The notes beneath the pieces were generated by a model. That model saw nothing but the letters and a program-made list of their open reading frames with translations. It did not search any database and was not told the DNA's origin. Shown here in pieces: positions 31,365 through 40,700 of a DNA stretch of 64,000 nucleotides. Position numbers and translations under genes: made by a program. Within the stretch, counting starts at the first letter, position 1. Each line of letters begins with the position of its first letter. The stretch is from Bradyrhizobium diazoefficiens (GTDB lineage Bacteria; Pseudomonadota; Alphaproteobacteria; Rhizobiales; Xanthobacteraceae): positions 1-64,000 of the forward strand of contig NZ_JAFCKW010000026.1 of the NCBI RefSeq assembly GCF_018129965.1. Reading direction: 5' to 3'.

Positions 31365-32381
31365 ATGAAGAAAGCCTGGCTGGCTTTGCTGCTCGCAGCA
31401 AGCGTGACGCCTGCGTTCGCGCAGGACAAGACCTTCGACCTGAAGGTCTCGCACTGGGTGCCCGCCTCGCATCCGCTGCAGAAGTCGCTGGAAGACTGGG
31501 TGGCCGCGGTGAACAAGGATTCCGGCGGCACCGTCACCGGCAAGGTGTTTCCGGCCCAGCAGCTCGGCAAGGCCTTCGATCATTACGACATGGCGCGCGA
31601 CGGCATCGCCGACGTCACCTATGTCAATCCCGGCTACCAGCCCGGACGCTTCCCGATCATTGGCGCCGGCGAGCTGCCGTTCCTGATCTCGGACGCCAAG
31701 GGCGGCTCGATGGGGCTGGACGCCTGGTATCGCAAATATGCCGAGAAGGAGATGAAGGACGTCAAATACTGCCTCGCCTTCGTCCACTCGCCCTCGTCCT
31801 TTCACTCCCGCACCAAGAAGATCGTGATGCCGGAGGACGTGAAGGGGCTGAAGATCCGTCCCGCGCATGCCACCATGGCGAACTTCGTCACCTCGCTCGG
31901 CGGCACCAACGTGCAGTCCTCCGCGCCTGAGGTCCGCGACATCATCGAGCGTGGCGTCGCCGACGGCGTCACCTTCCCCTGGGGCTCGCTGGTCCTGTTC
32001 GGCATCGACAAGGTGACGAAATACGACATGGAGGCGCCGCTCTACACCACGACCTTCGTGTTCGTGATCAACAAGGACAAGTACAATGCGATGTCCGACA
32101 AGCAGAAGGCCGCGATCGACAAGAACTGCTCGGTCGAGATGGCCGGCGTGGTCGGCGAGCACTGGGGCAAGTTCGAGGATGCCGGCGTCGACAAGGTGAA
32201 GGCCGAGGCCGATCACGAGGTCTACAAGCTGACGCCGGACCAGACCGCCGCCTGGAAGAAGGCCTCCGAGCCGCTGGTGAAGACGTGGGGTGACGGCGCC
32301 AGGAAGGCCGGCGCCGATCCGGACGCCGCGATGGCGGAGCTGAAGGCCTCGCTGAAGAAGTACAACGCGCTGGCGGAGTGA
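31365..32381 (+). CDS. TRAP transporter substrate-binding protein, DctP family (TarP-like)
   Basis: This periplasmic binding protein (338 aa) has a signal peptide ending PAFAQ and the ATG at 31365 after GGGAGAG. The DctP fold is indicated by FDLKVSHWVPASHPLQKSLE near the mature N-terminus and the ligand-contact stretch GLKIRPAHATMANFVTSLGG with the conserved Arg. It works with the DctQ and DctM proteins encoded next in a sodium-driven importer. Position beside pobA and feruloyl-CoA synthase suggests an aromatic acid ligand, as for TarPQM of R. palustris, which imports lignin-derived hydroxycinnamates. Confidence 0.9.
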   Translation: MKKAWLALLLAASVTPAFAQDKTFDLKVSHWVPASHPLQKSLEDWVAAVNKDSGGTVTGKVFPAQQLGKAFDHYDMARDGIADVTYVNPGYQPGRFPIIGAGELPFLISDAKGGSMGLDAWYRKYAEKEMKDVKYCLAFVHSPSSFHSRTKKIVMPEDVKGLKIRPAHATMANFVTSLGGTNVQSSAPEVRDIIERGVADGVTFPWGSLVLFGIDKVTKYDMEAPLYTTTFVFVINKDKYNAMSDKQKAAIDKNCSVEMAGVVGEHWGKFEDAGVDKVKAEADHEVYKLTPDQTAAWKKASEPLVKTWGDGARKAGADPDAAMAELKASLKKYNALAE

Positions 32382-32410
32382 CGGCCAAGCTGCGGCCCCG
32401 CACTCGCTGC

Positions 32411-32535
32411 CCCTCTCCCGCTTACTTGCGGGAGAGGTCGGCGCGAAGCGCCGGGTGAGGGCTCTCTCCTCCTTGGGATTATCGCCTTGCGGAAACACCC
32501 TCTCCCCAGCCCTCCCCCGCCAGGCGGGGGAGGGA
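32411..32535. repeat. Intergenic palindromic repeat, 'CCTCTCCCG-GGGAGAGG' family (copy 3)
   Basis: CCTCTCCCGCTTACTTGCGG and GAGAGG open the element; CGAAGCGCCGGGTGAGGG follows; CCCTCCCCCGCCAGGCGGGG closes it. It lies between the TRAP binding protein and DctQ genes, so it would be transcribed within the operon and might alter relative expression. Confidence 0.85.
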
Positions 32536-32593
32536 GCGCAGTTCGATCGCGGGTGCATCTTGAAATCGTCATGCTCTTGAACAGGACACACCC

Positions 32594-33103
32594 ATGAAGC
32601 GCTCCTGGATGGATCGCGTCATCGATTCGATCGAATGGATCGCGGCGGCCTTCGTCGGCATCGTCGCGCTCGATATCTTTCTGTCGGTGCTGCTGCGCAA
32701 CACGCTGAACTATTCGATCCCCGACTCGTTCGACATCGGCCGCATGCTGCTCGGCATCCTCATCTTCTGGGGCATCGCCGCGACCTCCTATCGCGGCAGC
32801 CACATCACGGTCGACCTCGTCTGGGGCAATGTCGGGCCGCGCTATCAGCGCTGGATCGACGTGTTCGCAACCCTGGTGCTGCTGTTCGTCGTGACGGTGC
32901 AGACCTGGACGCTGTTCGACAAGGTGCGCGGCACCTACAACGACAACGTCCAGACCTTCGACATGCACATGCCGACGTGGCCGTTCTTCGCTGTCGCCTG
33001 GATCGGCGATGCCGCGGCCGTGCTGCTGATCGCGATCCGCACCTACCGGCTGATCTTCCATCCTGAAGAGATGCACGACCCCAAGCTGAAGGCGACGGAG
33101 TAA
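32594..33103 (+). CDS. TRAP transporter small permease, DctQ family
   Basis: This 169-aa inner-membrane protein has four hydrophobic segments. The DctQ-type region includes GRMLLGILIFWGIAATSYRGSHITVDL. The start is the ATG at 32594. It scaffolds the large DctM subunit, whose gene follows after 2 bp. Confidence 0.9.
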   Translation: MKRSWMDRVIDSIEWIAAAFVGIVALDIFLSVLLRNTLNYSIPDSFDIGRMLLGILIFWGIAATSYRGSHITVDLVWGNVGPRYQRWIDVFATLVLLFVVTVQTWTLFDKVRGTYNDNVQTFDMHMPTWPFFAVAWIGDAAAVLLIAIRTYRLIFHPEEMHDPKLKATE

Positions 33104-33105
33104 TC

Positions 33106-34425
33106 ATGAGTACCGATGCCGTCGCCGTTATCGGCTTCGTTTCCCTGTTCGCCCTGATGCTGCTGCGCGTGCCGGTCGGCATGGCCATGGGCCTCGTCGG
33201 CGTCTCCGGCTTCACCTATCTGGTCGGCGCGACGCCGGCGCTGAAGCTGGTCGGCCAGACCTCGATGCGCACGGTCACCGACTACACATTCGGCGTGATC
33301 CCGATGTTCCTGCTGATGGGCTCCTTCGTCAGCAATTCCGGCATGAGTCGCGAGCTGTTCCGCGCCGCCAACGGCTTCGTCGGGCATTTGCGCGGCGGGC
33401 TCGGCATCGCCACCGTCGGCGCCTGCGGCGGCTTCGCCGCGATCTGCGGCTCGTCGGTCGCCACCGCCGCGACCTTTTCCGCCATCGCCTACCCCGAGAT
33501 GCGCCGGTTCGGCTATCCGCAATCCTTCGCCACCGGCGTGATCGCGGCGGGCGGCACGCTCGGCGCGATGCTACCGCCCTCCACCGTGCTCGCGGTCTAC
33601 GGCATCATCACCGAGCAGGACATCGGCAAGCTGTTCATCGCGGGCATCATCCCGGGCATCCTGGCGATGACCATGTACATGATCACGATCTTCCTGATCG
33701 GCTATGTCCGGCCCGACTTCCTGCCGAAGGGCAAGGTGCTGCCGTGGCGCGAGCGCTTAGCCGGATTGAAGGACATCTGGGCGCCGGTGCTGCTGTTCGT
33801 GTTCGTCATCGGCGGCCTCTACGGCCTGCCCTTCCTGCCGCGTTTCACGCCGACCGAAGCCGGCGGCGTCGGCGCCACCGGCGCCTTCATCATCGGCGTC
33901 GCGACCGGCCGGCTCGACCGCGAGAAGATCCTGGCCTCGCTGCTGCAGGCAACGCGCACGGCGGCGGCGGTCTTCACCGTGCTGATCGGCGCCCTGATCT
34001 TCGGGTATTTCCTCACGGTGACGCAGACGCCGCAGAAGGTCACCGAATTCCTCACCGGCCTCGGCCTTGGTCCCTACGGCGTGCTGGCGCTGATCATGGT
34101 GATGTATCTCGTACTCGGCTGCCTGATGGACGCCATGGCAATGATCATCCTGACCGTGCCGATCATCTTCCCTGTCATCATGCATCTCGGCTTCGACCCG
34201 ATCTGGTTCGGCGTCATCATCGTGATGACCGTCGAACTCGGCCTGATCCATCCGCCGGTCGGCATGAACGTCTTCGTCATCAAAAGCGTAGTGAAAGACG
34301 TCTCGTTCTCCACGATCTTCAAGGGCGTGATTCCGTTCGTGGCCACGGACCTCGTGCGCCTGGTGATCCTGATCGCGTTTCCGTTGCTTGCAACATGGCT
34401 GCCGACGCGCATGATGGCGCATTAG
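33106..34425 (+). CDS. TRAP transporter large permease, DctM family
   Basis: This 439-aa membrane protein with about 12 spans carries the DctM signatures LLMGSFVSNSGMSRELF, GGTLGAMLPPSTVLAVYG and a C-terminal ELGLIHPPVGMNVFVIKS. It is the transport-active subunit that uses an ion gradient to move the ligand delivered by the binding protein. It starts 2 bp after DctQ. Confidence 0.94.
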   Translation: MSTDAVAVIGFVSLFALMLLRVPVGMAMGLVGVSGFTYLVGATPALKLVGQTSMRTVTDYTFGVIPMFLLMGSFVSNSGMSRELFRAANGFVGHLRGGLGIATVGACGGFAAICGSSVATAATFSAIAYPEMRRFGYPQSFATGVIAAGGTLGAMLPPSTVLAVYGIITEQDIGKLFIAGIIPGILAMTMYMITIFLIGYVRPDFLPKGKVLPWRERLAGLKDIWAPVLLFVFVIGGLYGLPFLPRFTPTEAGGVGATGAFIIGVATGRLDREKILASLLQATRTAAAVFTVLIGALIFGYFLTVTQTPQKVTEFLTGLGLGPYGVLALIMVMYLVLGCLMDAMAMIILTVPIIFPVIMHLGFDPIWFGVIIVMTVELGLIHPPVGMNVFVIKSVVKDVSFSTIFKGVIPFVATDLVRLVILIAFPLLATWLPTRMMAH

Positions 34426-34465
34426 CGAGGACGTGTATGGTTGCCTGCTGCACGGCGAGCTGTCT

Positions 34466-34610
34466 TCCCCCTCTCCCCTTGCGGGAGAGGGGGGCTCGCC
34501 GCGGAGCGGCGAGACGGGTGAGGGGTTGCCTCCGCACGCACATTTGTGTTTGCAGAAACAACCCCTCATCCGGCGCTTCGCGCCACCTTCTCCCACAAGG
34601 GGAGAAGGAA
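34466..34610. repeat. Intergenic palindromic repeat, 'CCTCTCCCC-GGGAGAGG' family (copy 4)
   Basis: CCCCCTCTCCCCTTGCGGGA and GAGGGGGG begin the element, then CGAGACGGGTGAGGGGTT, and its inverse AACCCCTCATCCGGCGC later, ending CTTCTCCCACAAGGGGAGAA. It separates the TRAP operon from the DUF3237 gene. Confidence 0.85.
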
Positions 34611-34643
34611 ACGCACCGCGGCTGACGCGATTGGAGATGACCC

Positions 34644-35102
34644 ATGACCCCGACTCTCGAAACCAGATACGTCTTCACCATCACGGCCAAGATCGGCGAC
34701 GTCGTCACGGCCGGCGAGACCGGGATCGGCGTCCGCCGCATCATCCCGATCCTCGGCGGCGAGGTGAAAGGTGCGATATCGGGCAAGGTGCTGCCGTTCG
34801 GCGCCGATTTCCAGACCATCCGTCCCAACGAGCTGATCGACCTCGAGGCGAAATACGCCTTCGAGACCGACGATGGCGCCGTCGTCTATGTCGAAAACAA
34901 GGGCATGCGCTTCGGGCCGGTCGAGCTGCTTCAAAAGCTCAAGCGCGGCGAGCCGGTCGATCCCAAGCTGATCTATTTCCGCACCGTGCCGAAATTTGAG
35001 ACGGGACATGAGAAGTATCGCTGGCTGATGGAGCATATCTTCGTCGGCTCAGCCGCGCGCCACGCGGACCGCGTGGTGATCGACGTGCACCAGGTGGTGT
35101 GA
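34644..35102 (+). CDS. DUF3237 domain-containing protein
   Basis: This 152-aa protein spans a full DUF3237 domain, a small beta-rich family without a confirmed function. Recognisable features are the N-terminal LETRYVFTITAKIGDVV, the GGEVKGAISGKVLPFGADF strand pair and a C-terminal DRVVIDVHQVV. There is no signal peptide or membrane span. It lies between the TRAP transporter and the hydratase-ligase genes in the same direction. In several aromatic-acid loci a gene of this family holds a similar place, so a supporting catabolic role is possible. Confidence 0.8.
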   Translation: MTPTLETRYVFTITAKIGDVVTAGETGIGVRRIIPILGGEVKGAISGKVLPFGADFQTIRPNELIDLEAKYAFETDDGAVVYVENKGMRFGPVELLQKLKRGEPVDPKLIYFRTVPKFETGHEKYRWLMEHIFVGSAARHADRVVIDVHQVV

Positions 35103-35114
35103 CCACGTACTCCG

Positions 35115-35243
35115 CCGTCGTCCCTGCGAACGCAGGGACACATACCGCGTGATCCATGGATTTTGGGGGGCTGGCGCACCGAGCGGCGAATCGTCGCCCA
35201 ACCAACCCTGGGGTTATGGGTCCCTGCTTACGCAGGGACGACA
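35115..35243. repeat. Intergenic inverted repeat, 'GTCGTCCCTGCG-CGCAGGGAC' type
   Basis: GTCGTCCCTGCGAACGCAGG (from 35117) and TCCCTGCTTACGCAGGGACG (to about 35240) are two hairpins flanking a centre that includes GATCCATGGATTT. The arrangement resembles the 5102 and 6410 elements with a different stem sequence. Confidence 0.75.
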
Positions 35244-35327
35244 CCCAATTTCGAGAGAGATTTTTTCTACCTGACCGGCAGCATCCGGAGCCACCACGCC
35301 GTCCCCTTCTTGACTCCCCCGGAATTC

Positions 35328-35342
35328 GTTATACAACATAAC
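35328..35342. promoter_or_regulatory. Candidate operator, GTTAT-ACAAC-ATAAC
   Basis: This 15-bp dyad with perfect 5-bp arms ends 19 bp before the hydratase start, where a repressor would block transcription. MarR-family repressors such as CouR/FerC-type regulators act on hydroxycinnamate operons at such positions. The similar site at 31178 supports a shared regulator. Confidence 0.55.
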
Positions 35343-35361
35343 TATTCTGATAAGGACGCAA

Positions 35362-36171
35362 ATGACACAGGGAAACGCCAATACCGCTGACGCGGGCGCC
35401 TCCGGGCTTCTTCGGATCGAGCGGGCGGACCGGGTTCTGACCGTGGGCCTGAACCGGCCGGCCAAGCGCAATGCGCTCAACGACGGCATCATCCTGGAAA
35501 TCGGCGACTGTTTTTCGACGCTGCCCGAGGATATCGGCGCGGTCGTCATCCACGGAATCGGCGATCATTTCTCCAGCGGCCTCGATCTGTCCGAGCTTCA
35601 AGATCACGACGCCACCGGCGGCCTGCTGCATTCGCAGATGTGGCACCGGGTGTTCGACCGCATCCAGTACAGCCGCGTGCCCGTGATCGCGGCGCTGAAG
35701 GGCGCCGTGATCGGCGGCGGGCTGGAACTCGCCTGCGCCGCCCATATCCGCGTCGCCGAGCCCTCGACCTATTTCGCACTGCCGGAGGGGCAGCGCGGCA
35801 TCTTCGTCGGCGGCGGCGGTTCGGTGCGGCTGCCGCGGCTGATCGGCGTCGCCCGGATGATGGACATGATGCTGACGGGGCGCGTCTATACCGCAACCGA
35901 AGGCGCGTCCTACGGCTTTGCGCAATATGTGACGGAGGCCGGCAACGGGCTCGGCAAGGCGCTGGAGCTTGCGACCAAGATTGCCTCCAACGCGCCGCTT
36001 ACGAACTTCGCCGTGCTCCAGGCGCTGCCGATGATTGCGGAGGCCAATCCGCAGACCGGGCTTCTGATGGAATCGCTGATGGCCACGGTCGCTCAAAGCG
36101 ACAAGGAAGCCAAGCGCAGGATCCGCGAATTCCTCGAGCACAAGACCGCGAAGGTAAAGCCGAAGCCATGA
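35362..36171 (+). CDS. Enoyl-CoA hydratase family protein (hydroxycinnamoyl-CoA hydratase candidate, CouA-like)
   Basis: This 269-aa crotonase probably acts on feruloyl- or p-coumaroyl-CoA made by the next gene. Both glutamates used by true hydratases are present (E122 in GGGLE, E142 in PEGQRG). The well-known hydratase-lyase of Pseudomonas keeps only the second. This favours simple hydration followed by beta-oxidation, although lyase action cannot be excluded. The gene overlaps the ligase by 4 bp (ATGA), and the pair matches the couA-couB order of R. palustris as I recall it. The start is the ATG at 35362. Confidence 0.88.
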   Translation: MTQGNANTADAGASGLLRIERADRVLTVGLNRPAKRNALNDGIILEIGDCFSTLPEDIGAVVIHGIGDHFSSGLDLSELQDHDATGGLLHSQMWHRVFDRIQYSRVPVIAALKGAVIGGGLELACAAHIRVAEPSTYFALPEGQRGIFVGGGGSVRLPRLIGVARMMDMMLTGRVYTATEGASYGFAQYVTEAGNGLGKALELATKIASNAPLTNFAVLQALPMIAEANPQTGLLMESLMATVAQSDKEAKRRIREFLEHKTAKVKPKP

Positions 36172-38051
36172 GCGCGCAGCCGTCCTCTTCCAGCATGGAG
36201 CGCGGCGCGAGCACTTTCCCGCTGCGGCCGATCTCGTTCGGCGATCCCGTCATCGACATCGAGCGCCGCGACGACGGCACGATCTACCTGCGGCCCAGAC
36301 AGCCGCTCGGCGATTATCCGGTCCGCATCACCGACCGCCTGCATCACTGGGCGACGACCACGCCGGACCGTGTCTTCATGGCCGAACGCGATGGCGGCCG
36401 CTCCTGGCGCAAGATCACCTATGCCGAGTTGCTGACCGCGAGCCGGCATATCGCCTCCGCGCTGATCCAGCGCGGCCTGTCGGCCGAGCGTCCGGTCGTG
36501 ATCCTGTCCGGCAATTCGATCGATCATGCACTGCTCGCCTTCGGCGCGCTCTATGCCGGCATTCCGTTCTGCCCGGTGTCGCCGGCCTATTCGCTGGTGT
36601 CGAAGGACTACGGCAAGCTGTCCTATTTGATGAAGCTGCTGACGCCGGGCCTCGTCTTTGCCGAGGATGCCGACAGGTTTTCGGATGCGCTCGCGGTCAA
36701 CGTGCCGCCCGGCACCGAAATCGCCGCCTCCTATGGCAGCGTGGCCGGCCGCGACGTCACGCTGCTCGCCGATCTCATGGCGACCCCGATCCGCAGCGAT
36801 CTCGATGCGGTCCACGACGATATCGGCCCGGACACGATCGCAAAATTCCTGCTCACCTCGGGCTCGACCGGCAATCCCAAGGCCGTCATCAACACCCAGC
36901 GCATGATCTGCGCCAACCAGGTGATGCTGCGCGAGACGCTCGCCTTCCTCAAGGACGAGCCGCCCGTCATCATCGACTGGCTGCCCTGGAATCACACCTT
37001 CGGCGGCAACCACAATATCGGACTGACGCTGTACAATGGCGGCTCGATGTATCTGGACGCCGGCAAGCCGATGCCCGGCGGCATCGAGGAGACCGTGCGC
37101 AATCTCCAGGAGATTTCGCCGACGGTCTATTTCAACGTGCCCAAGGGCTACGAATCGCTGCTGCCTTACTTGCGCGACGACCAAGGCCTGCGCGCGAAGT
37201 TCTTCGACCGGCTGCACGCGATGTTCTTCTCGGGCGCGGCGCTCTCGCCGTTCGTGTGGAACAGCCTCGACGAGCTCGCGGTGAAGGAGAAGGGCTATCG
37301 CGTGCCGATGCTGACGGGTCTCGGCGCGACCGAGACCGCGCCGTTCTTCATGTCGGTCAATCCGCGCACCAGCCGCTCCGGCCATGTCGGCCTGCCCGTG
37401 TCCGGCAACGACGCCAAGCTCGTGCCGAACAACGGCAAGATGGAAGTGCGCTGCAAGGGCCCGAACGTGATGCCCGGCTACTGGCGCCAACCCGACATCA
37501 CCGAAAAATCCTTCGATGAGGAAGGGTTCTACAAGCTCGGCGACGCGCTCAAGGCGGTCAATCCCGACGATCTCAATGCCGGCTTCGACTTCGATGGCCG
37601 AGTCAGCGAGGACTTCAAGCTCGGCAGCGGCACCTGGGTCAGTGTCGGCCCGCTGCGCGCCCGTCTTGTCGCGGCCTGCGCGCCGCTGGTGCGCGACGTC
37701 GTCATCGCCGGCATCAACCGCGACGAGGTCTCAGCTCTCGTGCTGCTCGATCTGGACGGCTGCCGGCTGATCAACCCGACGCTGCCGGCGGACGACCTCA
37801 CCGTGACCGCGCGCGACCGGCTGGTGCGCGACGCCTTTCGCGAGCGCCTGACGCGCTTCCTCGGCCAGGCCACGGGATCCTCGACGCGGATCACGCGTGC
37901 GATCCTGCTCGACACGCCGCTGTCGATCGACAAGGGCGAGGTCACCGACAAGGGCTCGATCAACCAGCGCGCGGTGCTGGAGCATCGTGCCACGCTGATT
38001 GACGAGCTCTATGCTGCCAATCCCTCGGACCGTGTGATATCGGTCGGCTAA
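36168..38051 (+). CDS. Feruloyl-CoA synthase (CouB/FerA-like hydroxycinnamate-CoA ligase)
   Basis: This adenylate-forming ligase (627 aa) activates ferulate, p-coumarate or caffeate with ATP and CoA. The N-terminal [20 protein letters not shown] and [11 protein letters not shown], the P-loop [17 protein letters not shown] and the GATETAPF motif are those of feruloyl-CoA synthases. The C-terminus is the shortened, atypical type of this family ([19 protein letters not shown], then [20 protein letters not shown]). The 4-bp overlap with the hydratase implies coupled synthesis. It is the key entry enzyme of the aromatic cluster. Confidence 0.92.
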   Translation: MSAQPSSSSMERGASTFPLRPISFGDPVIDIERRDDGTIYLRPRQPLGDYPVRITDRLHHWATTTPDRVFMAERDGGRSWRKITYAELLTASRHIASALIQRGLSAERPVVILSGNSIDHALLAFGALYAGIPFCPVSPAYSLVSKDYGKLSYLMKLLTPGLVFAEDADRFSDALAVNVPPGTEIAASYGSVAGRDVTLLADLMATPIRSDLDAVHDDIGPDTIAKFLLTSGSTGNPKAVINTQRMICANQVMLRETLAFLKDEPPVIIDWLPWNHTFGGNHNIGLTLYNGGSMYLDAGKPMPGGIEETVRNLQEISPTVYFNVPKGYESLLPYLRDDQGLRAKFFDRLHAMFFSGAALSPFVWNSLDELAVKEKGYRVPMLTGLGATETAPFFMSVNPRTSRSGHVGLPVSGNDAKLVPNNGKMEVRCKGPNVMPGYWRQPDITEKSFDEEGFYKLGDALKAVNPDDLNAGFDFDGRVSEDFKLGSGTWVSVGPLRARLVAACAPLVRDVVIAGINRDEVSALVLLDLDGCRLINPTLPADDLTVTARDRLVRDAFRERLTRFLGQATGSSTRITRAILLDTPLSIDKGEVTDKGSINQRAVLEHRATLIDELYAANPSDRVISVG

Positions 38052-38076
38052 GAAACCATCGGACCAGGAGAACGCC

Positions 38077-38838
38077 ATGTTGTTGAAAGATCAGGCAGCC
38101 ATCGTCACCGGCGGCGCATCGGGACTGGGCGCCGCGACCGCTCGCAAGCTTGCGGCGCAGGGCGCCAAGGTCGCAGTGTTCGATCTCAATACCAAGCTCG
38201 CCGAAACCGTCGCCGCCGAGATCAAGGGCGTCGCCGTCACCTGCGACGTTTCCGATGCCGCGTACGCGGAAGCCGCGATCGCGCAGGCGAGCAAAGCTCA
38301 CGGCCCGGCGCGCGTGCTGGTGAATTGCGCCGGCATCGGCGTTGCCAAGCGCGTGGTCGGCCGCGACGGCCCGATGGCGCTCGCCGATTTCGACAAGGTG
38401 ATCAAGGTCAACCTGATCGGCACCTTCAACATGCTGCGTCTCGCCGCGACCGAGATGTCCAAGCTGGAGCCGCAGGCGACCGGCGAGCGCGGCGTCATCA
38501 TCAACACCGCCTCGGTCGCCGCCTATGACGGCCAGATCGGCCAGTCGGCCTATTCGGCATCCAAGGGCGGCATCGTCGGCATGACCCTGCCGATCGCGCG
38601 CGAGCTCGCGCAGTTCGGCGTCCGCGTGCTCACCATCGCACCCGGCCTGTTCCTCACGCCGCTGCTCGCCAACCTGCCGCAGGAAGCCCAGGACTCGCTC
38701 GCCGCGGCCATCCCCTTCCCGCGCCGGCTCGGCCACGCCGACGAGTTCGCGGCGCTGGCGCTGCACATGGTCGAGAATTCGTATCTGAACGGCGAAGTGG
38801 TGCGTCTGGACGGCTCGCTGCGCATGGCGCCGAAGTAA
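38077..38838 (+). CDS. SDR family 3-hydroxyacyl-CoA dehydrogenase (type II / HSD10-like)
   Basis: This 253-aa short-chain dehydrogenase has TGGASGLG at residues 11-18, Asp36 after the second strand (NAD preference), catalytic Ser146, Tyr159 and Lys163, and the terminal [18 protein letters not shown] typical of type II 3-hydroxyacyl-CoA dehydrogenases. It lies 25 bp after the ligase. It would oxidise the 3-hydroxy-3-arylpropionyl-CoA produced by the hydratase, the third step of a beta-oxidative side-chain route. A thiolase for the last step is not encoded here. Confidence 0.88.
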   Translation: MLLKDQAAIVTGGASGLGAATARKLAAQGAKVAVFDLNTKLAETVAAEIKGVAVTCDVSDAAYAEAAIAQASKAHGPARVLVNCAGIGVAKRVVGRDGPMALADFDKVIKVNLIGTFNMLRLAATEMSKLEPQATGERGVIINTASVAAYDGQIGQSAYSASKGGIVGMTLPIARELAQFGVRVLTIAPGLFLTPLLANLPQEAQDSLAAAIPFPRRLGHADEFAALALHMVENSYLNGEVVRLDGSLRMAPK

Positions 38839-38873
38839 GTTGACGATCCGTATCGCAGCAGCGATCTCGACCT

Positions 38874-38897
38874 CACCTCTCCCTTTGGGAGAGGTCG
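38874..38897. repeat. Short hairpin, 'CCTCTCCC-GGGAGAGG' family (partial copy 5)
   Basis: ACCTCTCCC-TTT-GGGAGAGGT forms a single compact hairpin between the SDR and thioesterase genes. It is a reduced copy of the family at 1762, 27420, 32411 and 34466. Confidence 0.7.
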
Positions 38898-38923
38898 GCA
38901 CAACGCGAATGGATACATGACGC

Positions 38924-39355
38924 ATGTTCGTGAACCGGCGCGACGTCCAGATCCAGTGGGGTGACTGCGACCCCGCCAACATCGTCTATTACCCGCGCTA
39001 TTTCGCGATGTTCGACGATTCGACCTCGACCCTGTTCGAGGTCGCCGGCTTCTCCAAGCAGGACCTGGTCCGCAAATACGGGTTGGTCGGCATTCCCATG
39101 GTCGACACGCGGTCCAAGTTCTACATCCCCTCGACCTATGGCGACTGGATCACCATCGAAACCAGGATCGAGAGCATCAAGCGCTCGAGCTTCGAGGTGA
39201 AGCACAGCGTCTACAAGGGCGAGGCGCTGGCGATCGAGGGTTTTGAAACCCGCGTCCTGGTCGGCCGCGATCCCGTTAACCCCGACAAGCTGAAATCGGC
39301 ACCGTTTCCGCCGGAAATGGTAGCGAAATTCACGGGGAGTGAGGCCCGGAGCTAA
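38924..39355 (+). CDS. 4-hydroxybenzoyl-CoA thioesterase-type hotdog protein
   Basis: This 143-aa thioesterase has the active-site motif WGDCDPANIVYYPRYFAMFD. The Asp in DPANIVYYP is the catalytic residue of the Pseudomonas 4-hydroxybenzoyl-CoA thioesterase family. It would release free 4-hydroxybenzoate or vanillate from the aroyl-CoA. That product is the substrate class of PobA, encoded 8 kb upstream. The start is the ATG at 38924. Its presence argues that aroyl-CoA, not an aldehyde, is the intermediate in this cluster. Confidence 0.9.
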   Translation: MFVNRRDVQIQWGDCDPANIVYYPRYFAMFDDSTSTLFEVAGFSKQDLVRKYGLVGIPMVDTRSKFYIPSTYGDWITIETRIESIKRSSFEVKHSVYKGEALAIEGFETRVLVGRDPVNPDKLKSAPFPPEMVAKFTGSEARS

Positions 39356-39433
39356 ATCGCCGCATCGCCAAAAGAGGGGGCTGAATTACCCCCCGATTTC
39401 TGCTTTCAAAGAAACACGTCAAGGGAGGAATGA

Positions 39434-40585
39434 ATGAAACGCTTTTACCTGACCGCCGCCATCGCCGCGGCGACGCTTGCCCTGCCGGCCCTGCCCGCTC
39501 TGGCCCAGACCGCCGAGATCACCATCGGCATCACCACAACCACGACCGGCCCCGGCGCTGCGCTCGGCATTCCCGAGCGCAATGCGCTGGAATTCGTGCC
39601 GAAGGAGATCGGCGGCGTGCCGCTGAAGGTGATCGTGCTCGACGACGGCGGCGATCCCACCACGGCGACCACCAACGCCCGCCGCTTCGTCACCGAATCC
39701 AAGGCTGACATCATCATGGGCTCGGCGCTGACCCCGCCGACCATCGCGGTCTCCAACGTCGCCAACGAAGCGGGCATTCCGCATTTCGGCCTGGCGCCGT
39801 TCCCGATCACCCCGGACCGCATGAAGTGGTCGGTGGCGATGCCGCAGCCGATCCCGATCGTGGGCAAGGTGCTGTATGATCACATGAAGGCAAAGGGTGT
39901 GAAGACGATCGGCTATATCGGCTATTCCGACTCCTATGGCGACCTTTGGTTCAACGATCTGAAGGCCCAGACCGGACCGATGGGCATGACCATCGCCGAC
40001 GAAGAACGCTTCGCCCGCCCCGACACGTCGGTGACCGGTCAGGTGCTCAAGCTCGTCGCCGCCAATCCGGACGCGATCCTGGTCGGCGCTTCGGGCACCG
40101 CGGCCGCGCTGCCGCAGACCGAACTGCGCGAGCGTGGCTATCAGGGCCTGATCTACCAGACCCATGGTGCAGCCAGCATGGATTTCATCCGCATCGCCGG
40201 CAAGGCAGCCGAAGGCGTGCTGATGGCATCCGGTCCGGTCATGGATCCCGAAGACCAGCCGGACGAGGCCGCCACCAAGAAGCCGGGCCTCGCGCTCAAC
40301 ACGGCGTATGAGGGCAAATACGGCCCGAACAGCCGCAGCCAGTTCGCCGGCCATTCCTACGACGCGTTCGAGATCCTCAAGCGCGTGATCCCGACGGCGC
40401 TGAAGACGGCCAAGCCCGGCACGCCGGAATTCCGCGAGGCGATCCGCCAGGCGCTGCTGTCGGAAAAGGAATTGGCGGCAAGCCAGGGCGTCTACAATTT
40501 CACCGAAAAGGACCGCTACGGCCTCGACGAGCGCTCGCGCATCCTGCTCACCGTGAAGAACGGCAAGTACACGCTGGTGAAGTAG
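39434..40585 (+). CDS. ABC transporter substrate-binding protein, aromatic-acid type (CouP-like)
   Basis: This 383-aa periplasmic protein has a signal peptide ending LPALAQ and the ATG at 39434 after AAGGGAGG. The mature N-terminus EITIGITTTTTGPGAALGIP and blocks such as IIMGSALTPPTIAVSNVANE fit the Liv-type binding proteins for aromatic acids, including CouP of R. palustris, which binds p-coumarate and relatives. No permease or ATPase genes adjoin it. The Liv-type complex at 23868-27404 lacks a binding protein and is the obvious partner. The ligand is inferred from the catabolic genes immediately upstream. Confidence 0.87.
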   Translation: MKRFYLTAAIAAATLALPALPALAQTAEITIGITTTTTGPGAALGIPERNALEFVPKEIGGVPLKVIVLDDGGDPTTATTNARRFVTESKADIIMGSALTPPTIAVSNVANEAGIPHFGLAPFPITPDRMKWSVAMPQPIPIVGKVLYDHMKAKGVKTIGYIGYSDSYGDLWFNDLKAQTGPMGMTIADEERFARPDTSVTGQVLKLVAANPDAILVGASGTAAALPQTELRERGYQGLIYQTHGAASMDFIRIAGKAAEGVLMASGPVMDPEDQPDEAATKKPGLALNTAYEGKYGPNSRSQFAGHSYDAFEILKRVIPTALKTAKPGTPEFREAIRQALLSEKELAASQGVYNFTEKDRYGLDERSRILLTVKNGKYTLVK

Positions 40586-40610
40586 ACGCAGCGACGATTG
40601 AGAGACGGCC

Positions 40611-40643
40611 AGAGCCGGCCCGATGGGCCGGCTCTTTTGTTTT
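40611..40643 (+). terminator. Rho-independent terminator after the CouP-like gene
   Basis: An 11-bp stem with arms AGAGCCGGCCC and GGGCCGGCTCT and loop GAT is followed by TTTTGTTTT. It marks the end of the aromatic-acid gene run. Confidence 0.92.
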
Positions 40644-40700
40644 GGCTTCAATATTGCCGAGCTTGATGGCGAGTTGACTCACCCAACCGGGTCTCTCTCT

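Noticed and set aside
39376-39394. GGGGG-ctgaatta-CCCCC hairpin after the thioesterase as a terminator
   Set aside because: The stem is only five pairs and is followed by GATTTC rather than a T-run; read-through into the binding-protein gene is likely.
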